From an uncultured Actinoplanes sp. (GTDB taxonomy: Bacteria > Actinomycetota > Actinomycetes > Mycobacteriales > Micromonosporaceae), in NCBI GenBank assembly GCA_934667465.1, contig CAKUMG010000005.1, forward strand, positions 1-25,191: 25,191 nucleotides of DNA, in the 5' to 3' direction. Below the pieces are notes generated by a model. The model was not told where the DNA came from. It did no database searches and saw nothing but the letters and a program-made list of their open reading frames with translations. The position numbers and the translations under genes were made by a program. Shown here piece after piece: positions 1 to 9,100 of this stretch; the stretch's first letter is position 1, and each line of letters opens with the position of its first letter.

Positions 1-843
1 GTAGGGGTTGGCGACGCGCGCGAGGGCGGGCCGGGCGAGCAGCCACTGCTGCAGGGCGAGCTCGTCCGGCAGCCCGGCCTCGCGCTCCCAGGCGTACAAC
101 CGGTGGGCGTTGTCGATCGCCGCGGCGAGCTCCCGGCCCGTGAGCCGGCCGGCCACTACGAGATTGGGAGCGTCCGGCCCGCCGAGCTCGTCCCAGGTCC
201 CGGCCCGCCGGCATCCGTCGGGCGGGGCCCCGGTGAACAGGCCGTCGCCGAGAACCGCAACATCGAGGTACTGGGCCAGCGCCTGGTCGATGAGGCCAAG
301 GGCATAGCGCTCGCAGACGGCCGGTTCCCCAGTCACCGTCAACACGTCCGGGCAACGTCCCAGGTCGAGATGCAGGCGGCGGCCGTCCCGCTCGCCCAGC
401 ACCACAGGCAACGCCGCCACCGGGGGTGCCTGATCTCCGGAGCGCCAGCCGTACGGGCTGCCGGGTCCGTCGCCGCGCACCCCGGCCAGCGACACGACAA
501 CCCGGTCGGCACCGACCACCAGCTCCGCGACGAGGTCACCGGGCTCAGGATCCTCCGGTCCCGGCGGCGGGCCGGCAGCGTCACCGGGCTCCGGCTCGGT
601 GGGTACAGGCTCCACCTCGACGGATGCGGGGCTCACCTCAGTGGGCTCAGGCTCCGCCTCGGCGGGCGCGGGCGGCGCGGCTGGTTCCTCGGCTGCCGGC
701 ACAGGTTCGGCGTTGATCGGTTCGGCCGGCGATGGCCCGGCCGTAAGCCGTTCGGCCGGAACGGGGGGCTGCGCGGGCTCAACGACATCGCCGACCTCGA
801 CCGCGCCGAGCTCAAGTTCCCGGCGTTCCTCCCCTCGACCCAC
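1..843 (-). CDS. Partial membrane-associated protein segment, possibly the second half of the LysM protein
   Basis: On the minus strand this frame is open from 975 through base 1 with no stop, so the gene continues beyond the window. The only conventional in-frame start I see is GTG at 843, with just a weak GGCGAG upstream. From that start, residues 1-100 are a Pro/Glu/Ala-rich linker. A folded domain then begins at about residue 102 (base 540) with alternating beta/alpha character: [17 protein letters not shown], then [18 protein letters not shown] and [15 protein letters not shown], ending at the edge in a helical stretch. I recall a similar LGxxDGRxxxLDL...VxVTG segment in actinobacterial proteins that pair an N-terminal LysM domain with BTAD/SARP-type regions. 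Family membership is an inference. A protein starting in a linker, just after a LysM protein ending in a Pro-rich linker, suggests one gene interrupted by a frameshift between 976 and 887. The alternative is a separate coupled gene. Confidence 0.6.
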   Translation of the reverse strand, partial: MGRGEERRELELGAVEVGDVVEPAQPPVPAERLTAGPSPAEPINAEPVPAAEEPAAPPAPAEAEPEPTEVSPASVEVEPVPTEPEPGDAAGPPPGPEDPEPGDLVAELVVGADRVVVSLAGVRGDGPGSPYGWRSGDQAPPVAALPVVLGERDGRRLHLDLGRCPDVLTVTGEPAVCERYALGLIDQALAQYLDVAVLGDGLFTGAPPDGCRRAGTWDELGGPDAPNLVVAGRLTGRELAAAIDNAHRLYAWEREAGLPDELALQQWLLARPALARVANPY

Positions 844-886
844 GCCCAGCTCGCCGAGGTCGAGTCCGCCAGCCCGGTCGACGTCT

Positions 887-1972
887 TCACCGCGGTCCGG
901 CTGGTGCGCGGCTGGGTGGGGCGGGTGGCGGCCGGTGCGTGGGCGGCGACGGTGGACGCGGCGGAAGACTCGGCGTCACCGGCACGACCTGCCGGGGAGC
1001 CGCCGGGGGCGGACCGTCCGGCGGCACGTCCACCGGCGGCGGCACCACGGGCTGGGTGGTCTCCTGGGGCACGAGGGACGACTCCCGTTCCGGCACCGGC
1101 ACCGAATCGGGTGCCGGCGTGGCCGACGCCCGGTGAGGCTTCTGCGTCAGTGGCCAATGGGCGGCAGGGAGCCGGGTGGGCGGTCCGGTTCGCCGTACCG
1201 GCGCGGGTGCACCTTCGGGGGCGGGCACGCGCCGCGGCGCAGGGTGCACGGCGGCGCGGTCGCCGCGTTCCTGAGGAGCTGCTCCGGCACTCGGGATGAG
1301 TCCCGGCGGCGGAGGGACGGGTCGCGGGCGGGGCACCGGCGAGATCATGACGGTTGTGTCGTCCGTACGGCTCGCTGTTATCGCCGTCACGACCGGCGGC
1401 GGCTCGTCAGAGGCCGGGGGGATCGCAGCGGGGGCCGGAGCGATCGCGGCAGAGCGGCCAGTGACCCGATCAGGTGCACGGCTGCGGCCCTGCTTGCCGC
1501 CCCGCAGGATCATGACGGCGCCGAGCAGCAGCACGAACGCGACCGCGATACCGCCAATAAACTTGACCGGGTCGTACGCACCCCCGCCGACCTGCCCCAC
1601 CGGCGCGGCCGAGGCCACCGGCGCCGGAGTGAACACCGGGATCGGGCCGGTTCGCACCCCGGTTCCGGAAGCATCGGCGGGTAGGGCGAGGTACCAGCCC
1701 GGCCGCAGCACCAGCGGGTCGGTGAGGCGGTCGCCGTCCGGCTGCACCCGGTCCCGGTTCAGTTCGACGATCTCGGCATAGCGGTTGCCGTCGCCGAGGG
1801 TGGCGGCCGCGATCTGGTAGAGGAACGGCCGCTGCGCTCCGGCGGACTCGGGAACCACGTAGTACTTGCCGGTGTCGGCCGCCCGGGCAGCTCCGCCGCC
1901 CGGCAGGACGCACAGGACGGCCAGTACCAGCGCAGCGAGGAGCCGTCCAGGACGGCGGAGGAGATCAGGCAC
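887..1972 (-). CDS. Secreted/membrane LysM-domain protein
   Basis: A 361-residue protein starting at GTG 1972. The start overlaps the end of the upstream gene by 8 bases and has GGTGAG just before it, so translation is probably coupled. Residues 1-31 form a clear signal peptide: basic start, Leu/Val core and an ARA-A cleavage-like site. Residues about 36-98 are a LysM-like fold ([40 protein letters not shown]), a family that binds peptidoglycan glycan chains. A single membrane helix follows at about 138-157 ([19 protein letters not shown]), then a basic stretch and roughly 190 residues of Pro-rich disordered tail. The LysM domain should lie outside and the tail inside the cell. The ORF ends in the Pro-rich tail, while a different frame downstream continues with another linker and a folded domain. 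This product may therefore be truncated by a +1 frameshift relative to a longer LysM protein. Confidence 0.85.
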   Translation of the reverse strand: MPDLLRRPGRLLAALVLAVLCVLPGGGAARAADTGKYYVVPESAGAQRPFLYQIAAATLGDGNRYAEIVELNRDRVQPDGDRLTDPLVLRPGWYLALPADASGTGVRTGPIPVFTPAPVASAAPVGQVGGGAYDPVKFIGGIAVAFVLLLGAVMILRGGKQGRSRAPDRVTGRSAAIAPAPAAIPPASDEPPPVVTAITASRTDDTTVMISPVPRPRPVPPPPGLIPSAGAAPQERGDRAAVHPAPRRVPAPEGAPAPVRRTGPPTRLPAAHWPLTQKPHRASATPAPDSVPVPERESSLVPQETTQPVVPPPVDVPPDGPPPAAPRQVVPVTPSLPPRPPSPPTHRPPPAPPSRAPAGPR

Positions 1973-2687
1973 CGCAGCTCACCCGCATAGCGGAGACGGC
2001 GAGCCGGTAGCCGGTCTGCGGCGGGACGCCCCGGTTGGTGAGGCGGACGACGAACTCACCGTTGCGTACGGGAAAGGCGCCCACCGGATGCCATTGGCCG
2101 GCGTGCCGGCTCTGGTCGACCACGAACTCGGCGTAGGCCGCGCCACCCCGGCCGTCGGTCACCGCGTAGTGCGCGGCATCGGCGCCGGTGTCGGCGGGCG
2201 AGGCGCCCCTCGGCAGGTAGAGGTCGACCCGGCACTGGGCGCCCGTGCTGGGCCGGAACCACCATTGGACGTACTGACCCGGGTCATCCTTGGCGGTCCC
2301 GCTCATCGGTAGCGTCTGGAACTGCCCGCGGCAGCCGTCCGCGGCCCAGCCGCCGGCGGCCACGGTCCGCCACCGGTCCGAGCGGCCGGCGACGTCGAAG
2401 CCCTGGGTGGTGCTCGAGATGCAGCCCCAGCCGGCAACCGCGACGTACTGCCGGGCGGCGGCGGGCTGCTTCTTCTTCGGGGGATCGATCAAGCCCCAGA
2501 AGACGCCGGCCACAATCGTCAGCGCGGACACCATGGCGGTGACGGTGAGCAGCGTGGACAGGCTGACCGTTGCACGTTCACTGGCGGGTACGGCGCCGGC
2601 GTGCTCGACGAAGGCCGACACGAATTCGGCACGGCGGCGCACCGCCTGCCGGGCCGGCGTCTCCACCGGCGCAGGAGTCTCTGTCAT
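1965..2687 (-). CDS. Membrane-anchored protein with golvesin/Xly-like C-terminal domain
   Basis: A 240-residue protein with an ATG start at 2687 and no strong ribosome site. Residues 1-40 are a Pro/Ala/Arg-rich cytoplasmic tail. Residues about 45-66 are one membrane helix (LLTVTAMVSALTIVAGVFWG), followed by a KKK stretch. With a positive stretch on both sides the topology is not certain, but four cysteines (89, 119, 152, 238) in the C-terminal part favour an extracytoplasmic, disulfide-bonded domain. Residues about 136-236 resemble the golvesin C-terminal-like beta-sandwich: YVQWWFRP, AAYAEFVVDQ, HPVGAFPV and EFVVRLTNRG follow the family's pattern, which is found in surface-attached or carbohydrate-acting proteins. 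It sits between the YbaB-like gene (42-base gap) and the LysM gene (8-base overlap). It is therefore likely a cell-envelope accessory of this operon. The family assignment rests on motif memory only. Confidence 0.82.
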   Translation of the reverse strand: MTETPAPVETPARQAVRRRAEFVSAFVEHAGAVPASERATVSLSTLLTVTAMVSALTIVAGVFWGLIDPPKKKQPAAARQYVAVAGWGCISSTTQGFDVAGRSDRWRTVAAGGWAADGCRGQFQTLPMSGTAKDDPGQYVQWWFRPSTGAQCRVDLYLPRGASPADTGADAAHYAVTDGRGGAAYAEFVVDQSRHAGQWHPVGAFPVRNGEFVVRLTNRGVPPQTGYRLAVSAMRVSCGA

Positions 2688-2729
2688 CAGCCGGTACGAC
2701 GCGCCGCCGGCCCGTGCCGTTCAGCGGGA

Positions 2730-3047
2730 TCACCGCAACGAGTCGAGCATCGCGCTCAGCGAGCCCGCCCGTTCCTGTGCCCGCTCGCGAAGCTGGGCGG
2801 CCGCGTCGCGCAGGGCCGCCAGCAGCAGTTCTTCGAGCTCGCCGGCCGGGCTCTCCTGGACGAGGACCGGGTCGAGGTGGACCGATAGAAAGTCCCCGCT
2901 CGCGGTCATCGAGACGGCGACGGCACCGTCCGAGGCGATGCCGGTGACCTCGGTGCGGCCGAGCACGGTCTGGATGTCGGCCATCTGTTCCTGGAACGTC
3001 TGCGCCTGTTCACGCAGCTGGTTGAGCTGCTCCTGGCTGAAGGACAC
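2730..3047 (-). CDS. YbaB/EbfC-family nucleoid-associated-like protein
   Basis: A 105-residue protein from GTG 3047, with an excellent ribosome site (GGAGGGG) six bases upstream. The fold pattern is that of YbaB/EbfC: a long N-terminal helix (QLNQLREQAQTFQEQMADI), a central antiparallel sheet with the typical VTGIASDGAVAVSMTASGDF stretch and the VHLDP turn, and a C-terminal helix (ELEELLLAALRDAAAQLRER). Classic YbaB forms a dimer that binds DNA. Length matches the family. In actinobacteria, YbaB-like paralogues often sit beside WXG100 genes; EspL of mycobacterial ESX-1 has this fold and acts as a secretion accessory. Here the neighbours are a WXG giant and membrane proteins, so an EspL-like accessory or chaperone role seems likelier than global nucleoid binding. 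That role is inference. Confidence 0.88.
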   Translation of the reverse strand: MSFSQEQLNQLREQAQTFQEQMADIQTVLGRTEVTGIASDGAVAVSMTASGDFLSVHLDPVLVQESPAGELEELLLAALRDAAAQLRERAQERAGSLSAMLDSLR

Positions 3048-3120
3048 GTTGATCCCCTCCGGTCGGTTTCCCTCACCGTGCCAGGGCGACGGGGGGCGGT
3101 CACCAGTCCCTGATCGGGGT
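3048..3120 (-). promoter_or_regulatory. 73-base gap between the giant and the YbaB-like gene
   Basis: This is the largest gap inside the leftward operon. It holds the strong ribosome site GGAGGGG (3060-3054) six bases before GTG 3047. I see no good hairpin terminator and no convincing promoter, so read-through from the giant is assumed. The strong ribosome site would allow the small downstream proteins to be made in excess of the giant. Confidence 0.5.
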
Positions 3121-6100
3121 TCAGCACGTCACCAGCGCATGGCCGAGACGCTCCGCCCCAGCCCGCTCGTCCTCGGTGCCGGCCCGGGCGGCCAGCGCGG
3201 TGACCAGGTCTTGTTTTCGAGGGAAAGTACGCCAGACACCGCTGACCTCCTTCGCCGCGGCGGCGTCCTGGCCCCGCAGCGTCAGATCCAGAGCGTGCAG
3301 GGTCTTCGCCACTGGCACGTCGTGCAGGGAGTCGGCCGCAACCCCCCGTACCAGCCGGCTGAAGGCGAGCAGCGTACCCGCCGGGGCCTGCCCGAGCGCG
3401 TCGAGCAGGAGGCGGGATCGCGCACCGGGGTTCGGTTCCTCGAGGAAACGGATGCCTCGCTCGAGCCACTGCCCGCCGTGATGCGCCAGGGTCTGCAGTG
3501 CCCAGCGCACCTCCGCCGTCTCACCTTCGGCGCCGACCGGGAAACGCTCGACCGGCGTGGGTGCCGCCACGTCGCCGAGCCGGGCGCGGAGATCTGCCCG
3601 GAAGGCCGCCTCCGGATCGACCGGGGCAGGCGGGACGGCGGGCGTTTCCGGGGCAGTGGCGGTCGTCGGCGGCGGCACGGACAGTGGCGTGAGCCGTACC
3701 GGTTCCTGAGGCTGCGCCACATCGACCGGGGCCGTACGGGTGGCGGGTACGACGTCGACGGCAGAGTCGGTGGAGCGGGTGGTATCGGCGGCCGGGCGGG
3801 GATGCCGCCGGAGGACGTCGTGGACGAGGGCGGCCTGCACCTCGCCTGCCAGATCGGGCGTCCCCTCGGCGGCTCTGACTGCCACCTCGCCGAGGAACTC
3901 ACGATGCAGCAGGCCGGCAGGGTCCAGGTCCCGGGCGCCGGGCAGCCGGTCGAAGCGGTCCGCTGCGGCACTCAGCGCGTCGGCGAGCTCGTGTTCGCGG
4001 GCCAGGCGGTCCGGGAGGGTGCCGGTGATCTCCGCGATCCGGCCACGGGCGGCTGCCGTCGCCCGGTGCCCCGCACCGGCCGCGAACTCGCCCAGTTCGA
4101 CCGCCCGGTCGGCGCGGTCGAACTCTCGCTGGATCGTGTCCGCCATCCGTCGGACCGCGGCGCGCTGGGACGGGGCGGCGTCACGGAACAGGGCAGCCGT
4201 CAGCTGGGCGGTTTCCCACGCCAGCTCGGCGAGCTCGGCGCGGTCGGCCTGCCCGGAATTTCCGACAGCGTCCGGCATGGCCACCGGGCGCTGGGCTACT
4301 TCCGGCACCAGGCGATCACCGGCCCGTGCGGCAACGTGCCGCGCTTTGGCCACCCGGTCCGACTCGTCCTCGGAGGAGGATCGGAACCGCCGGTACGCGT
4401 CGTCGAATGCAGTCCCGACGGCATCTGCCACCTCGGTCAGGCGCTCCTGCCGTACAGCCTCGGGCAGGCCCTGGGCGGTAAGCCGGTCTCGCAGCTGCCG
4501 TACCGCCGCGCTTGTCTCGGCGGCGCGGGCAAGGGCCGCGTCGAGCAGTTCCGGCATGCGTTCCCGCAGGGCCAGTTCGAGCTCGGACCAGCGGTGCAGC
4601 CGAGCCGGGTCGTAGGGCCGGTCGGTCAGCAGCCGGTTGACTCCCGCGCTCACCTCATGGTCGAAAGCGGCGGCCACGGCATCGATGGCCGCGGACGACA
4701 GACCGGAGCCGACAGCCAGGGCGCGCAGCCGTTCCCCCGTCTCGGCGAGGCGCTGCGTGATCGTGTAGCGCATCGCCCGGTCCCGCAGGCCGGTCCAGAA
4801 CTCCTCGTACTTCTGCGCCCAGCGCTCCTCGGTGAGCTGCCAGGGCAGAGACCCGGCCGTTGCGCCAGCCCGGATCGCCGGGTGCCAGACCTGCTGGTGC
4901 AGCGCGGTCAAATCGGCGACCGTACGATGCCGCCAGTCCGTCAGCTCGGCCGGGGGCAGCCCGTCGAGCGTGCGGAACCGGCTCGGCGGCTGACCGGCCG
5001 CCGAGGCCAGGTCCTGGCCCCAGCTCGCCGCGTCGCGTACCCGCTGGTCGAAAGCTGTCGCGAAGTCCGGCCGGCGGCCTTGCACCTCGGCGGCCGCGCG
5101 TACCCGCGGCGCATACTCGACAAGCAGATCGCCGGTCGCCTGCCCGGCCCGGGCGGACAGGTCCGGGCCTGCGGGGGCCCGGTTGGCCACCATGGCGCCG
5201 AACACGTCGGTGTCTTCCTTCTCCCGCCGTAGCCAGGCGTCCATCACGCGTGGTGGCAGTCCCCGGGCGGTCAGATGCCGGTGGACCGCGTCACGACGGA
5301 ATCGGTCGGCCAGCGCCGAGACGGTGGCCGCTTCCCGCTGCCCGTGCTGGGCGGGCAGGGCGATGCGGTCGAAGTGGCGGGCCGCATCGGCGAGGACGTC
5401 GTACAGCTCCGACGCGTACGTCAGCTGGTCGCGCAGCCAGTCGAGGTGCGCGCGGAACGGGTGCGACGGCTGCAGCGGCCGAAGCCGGTAGTCATTGTCG
5501 TCCTGTCCGGTGACGCCGTGATAGAGCGCGGTCACGCTGAGGCCACCGGCTGGCCGGGTGCCGGCTAGCCGGGTGTACTCCTCGAGCAGACGCTGCTGAA
5601 ACTTCTCGCGGTACCAGTCGCCCTGTGGGAGCGGCTGCCCGGGATCGCCGCCGCGGTCGTGGTGCACGGCCCCGGCGATGCGCTCGAACCACCGGTTGCC
5701 AGCGGCGCGGACCGCGAGCTGGTCACCGAGTCGCTTGCCGGCGTCGGGTTCTCCGGCACGGGTGGCTTCGACGAACTCCGTCCGCATCCGGTCGTGGTCG
5801 GCTCCGGTCAGCCAGCGGCCGCCGAACAGGTCACGGCGGCGGAACTCGTCGACAAGCTGGCCGAAGCGTTCTGTGGCGGCCCGGTCGGCGATGCGCATGT
5901 CCGGCCCTTCGTCCACCTCGCCAATTTCGCGCACCTTTGCGGCGGCGACGTCCAAACGCGGGCTCAGCTGCGCCGTCTGCTCCGCGATGAGGCCGGCCAT
6001 CATGTCGCGTTGCACCTCGCCCGGATCGCGGGTGACGCCGTGCCGGACATCGCCGTCGGCGAGCGTGTGCCGGACGATGAGAAAAGCGTCGAGTACCTTG

Positions 6101-9100
6101 GCAGCGATCTCTTGTTCCAGGTTGCGCAGCACCGGGGCGGAGATCGTGTCGGCGAGGTGCCGGTTCTGGCCACGCCATTCGTGGTGGGCGAGCCGGAAAC
6201 GGGAGGCGACGTCCTCGCCGCGCAGGCGGAGGTCGGCGTCCAGGGCGGCGTATTCCTGGTAGCCGGCCTGCGCTTGGATCCGGTCCGCGTCGGCTTCCTC
6301 GGCGAGCCGTTCGCGTAGCCGGGCGAAGTCCTCCGCCGCCTGGTCGGTCACGGGACCCGGCTGGAGCAGGACGGTGCCGTCCGGCTGCAGCACGACGATC
6401 TCGGCGGGGGCCGGTTTCGGTGCCGGCGCGGCTCCCGGTGGCGGTAGGATTCCCGGCTTCGGCTCGGTTTTCGGCTTCGGCTTGGCCTTCGGCTCCTCGC
6501 CTAGGTGTTCCAGGCGGGCCAGCCGCCGGGTGAGCGCGGCATCGGCATCGATGCCGGCATGGGTGCCCCGCCGGCCCTCTGCCGCAGCCATAGCGCGGAT
6601 TTCGGCGGCGAATTCGTCCAAATGACTATCGCTCGCATGGGTGTTGCCGGTGTCGGCGGTCCATCTGCCGGGCTCGACGGGTGTGCCGCCGGGAGCGGCC
6701 GGCATCCGGTCCCGCAACTCGTTCAGGGAACGCGGAACCACCGGAGCATGTGCGGGCACCGCCGGCACATCGTCCAACAGGTCGCGCAGCCGGTCCGCCT
6801 CCGGGTCCCGCGTCTGCGCCCGCAGAATAGCCAGCTCAGCATCGACATCGACATCGGTCGTCGACAGCCTCACGGCAGGTCCGGCGACCGGCGGGGCGGG
6901 CCTCGGCTCGAACTGCCGGAGCTTGTTCAGCCGGGTCTCCTGGATCAGCACACGGTACGCGTCCAGCGCTTCCCGGAGCGCCGTCCCGTCCCGGTCGGTC
7001 ACCGCCTGACGCGCTGCCTTGAGGTGGGATCTGATCTCGGGTATCCGCAGCCCCGCCTGCTTCCCCAGCGCACGCGCCCAGTCCCGGTACATGCCGTACA
7101 GGTCGTCGAGGGCGAGCCGGACCGCCGGTATACCGGCCAGCCGGGCCTCGACCAGCTCCTCGGAGGTGCCTTCCGGCGCCCGCTGATAGCCCGCCTTGGC
7201 GAGGCGGGCGTCGAAGGCGGCCAGCTCGTCCAAGGAGGAGATGCGGGCGGCTTCCGCGTCGAAGGCCGCCGCGCGGGCCGGTGTGATCGGTTGCGGGTCC
7301 AGGCCGACCGCCTGATATCCGTGGCGCGGCAGCGACCGGGACAGCTCCTCGATCCGTCGTTCGAAGGTCACCGGCGGCTCGGGCTGGGCGGCGGCACGCA
7401 GAGCGTCGAGTTTCGCGTACATCTCCTCCAACCGCTCGGGCGTCCGGGCCAGGGCGATCTGTCGGCGCAACCAGTCCCGATCGGTCCGCGGCACATCCGC
7501 ATACTCGAGGTCGAATGCGTCGGGCTCCGGCTCGGCGGTCGGCGCCGGCCGGTCGGTGTCGCGTTGCGGGAAGGGCTTGCCGAGATCGCTCAGCCGGTGC
7601 TGCAGGCGCGCGTCGAGCAAGCCGCCGTTCTGCGGCGCCGGCACGGTGAGTTCCTCGAGTTCAGAGAGAAGTTGCGGCATGGTCTTCCCCGTATTCGCCA
7701 GCGGCGCGACCGGTTCGTGCACGGGCGCCGATGGCACCTCGGACAGCGCATCCTCGGCCTCACCGGGCCGGAGCACGGGATCGCGTGCGTCGGTGAGGAA
7801 TCGCCCAACGAGCCCGTCGAACTCCGCGGTGGACATCCGATGGTGGCTCGCCCACGCCCGCTCGGCGGCGGCGAACAGCGTGGCGAAGGCTGCGTCGTTG
7901 GCCAGCCTGACGGTGAGGACGTCGATCTTGCGGGCGAGCAGGTCGTTCCCGGCCGCGACCCGGACGGCGGGATCGGGATCGTCCAGCCGCTCGCGCCATC
8001 CGGGCCGCTCGGCCTCGGGCAAGGTGTCGACGAACTCCCGCTGAGTGGTCGCGGGATCGGTCCGTGCCTCGGGCGGGGACAGGTTCTCCAGTTCGCGCAT
8101 CGAGGTCTCCCGGTTTTGCCCGGCCGCCGGCTCCGCCCCGCCTCGCTCAACCGCCGGGGGCGAGCCGTCCCGCACGACCACCGGCTCCACCACGGAAGGC
8201 GCCGCATCCCGCACCACGACCGGCTCCACAACGTCACGCGTAGCCACCGGGGGCGTCGGCTGTGACACCGGGCCCGGTACACGCTCGGGGGCGCTTTGCT
8301 CGCGCAGGGTCCGGTTGATCTGGGCACCCACCCGCCGGGCTGCGTTCTCCGCCCGGTCCACCGCACCTCGTACTGCCGCTTCGACGGAGTCCAGCAGTGC
8401 CTTCTCACGCTGCAACTCCGCCGTCAGCGCGCGGTGTGCCAAGGTCGCATCGCGGGCGCCGAGCTGCTCACGCGCGTTGCGCAGGGCTTGGAGATCATCG
8501 CGGATCCGGGCCTGCACGGGCTGCTGCTCGGCGGCGGCGATCTCCCTGCTCAGCCGCAGGCGCTCGTTGCCGATGTCGAAACGCTCGGTGACGATCCGGG
8601 TGACCTTCGCGTGCGCCTTCGCCACCTCCGGGTCGGTTTCGAGCTGCTGCCGGGTGATGTCGACACCCACCTCCCGCAGCCGCGTCACCCGCTCCGGAAC
8701 GCTCTCGAACTCCTGCAGTCGCGGAGCGTCGGGGGCGCGGGCGGGCCCGAGGTCACCGCGGTGATGCCGGGTCAGAGCATCGTGTACGGCGGTTCGCTGG
8801 TTGCGGACCTGGTCCAGGGCCTCGTGGGCCTGTCGCGCCCGCTGCTGGTGGGACTCCTGCTCGGAGCGCAGGGCGGCGAGGTCCGGCGGCCGCGGTGCCC
8901 CCGCGTCCCCCGGCCGGGACTGGTCGCCGGCGGGGCGCCGGGACGGGGTCGTTCCCGCGGGTTCGATGTCCGAGCGGACGCCGTCACCGAGGCTCTGGCG
9001 AATCATCGCCTCGTTCTTGTTCATGGCGTTCCAGGCGAAGTCGCGCAGCTCCGCGGCCGGATCGCGGCGGCCGGGGATCCCGTCGCCGTCGCGCGGGGGG

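Noticed and set aside
633..1157. A 174-codon minus-strand frame overlapping the LysM tail and the partial ORF
   Set aside because: It covers the junction but its translation is Arg/Ser/Pro-rich and ends at 633, while the frame open from 975 to 1 encodes the coherent domain.
103..1684. Plus-strand frames of 398 and 361 codons over the LysM region
   Set aside because: The minus strand gives a signal peptide, LysM motif, membrane helix and a continuing folded domain. The plus-strand translations are Arg/Gly/Ser-rich and featureless.
2290..5232. A 980-codon open frame on the plus strand opposite the giant
   Set aside because: It lies fully antisense to the 3519-residue gene and mirrors its codon pattern. 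Its translation is Gly/Arg/Pro-rich without domains. Long antisense frames are expected in DNA this rich in GC.
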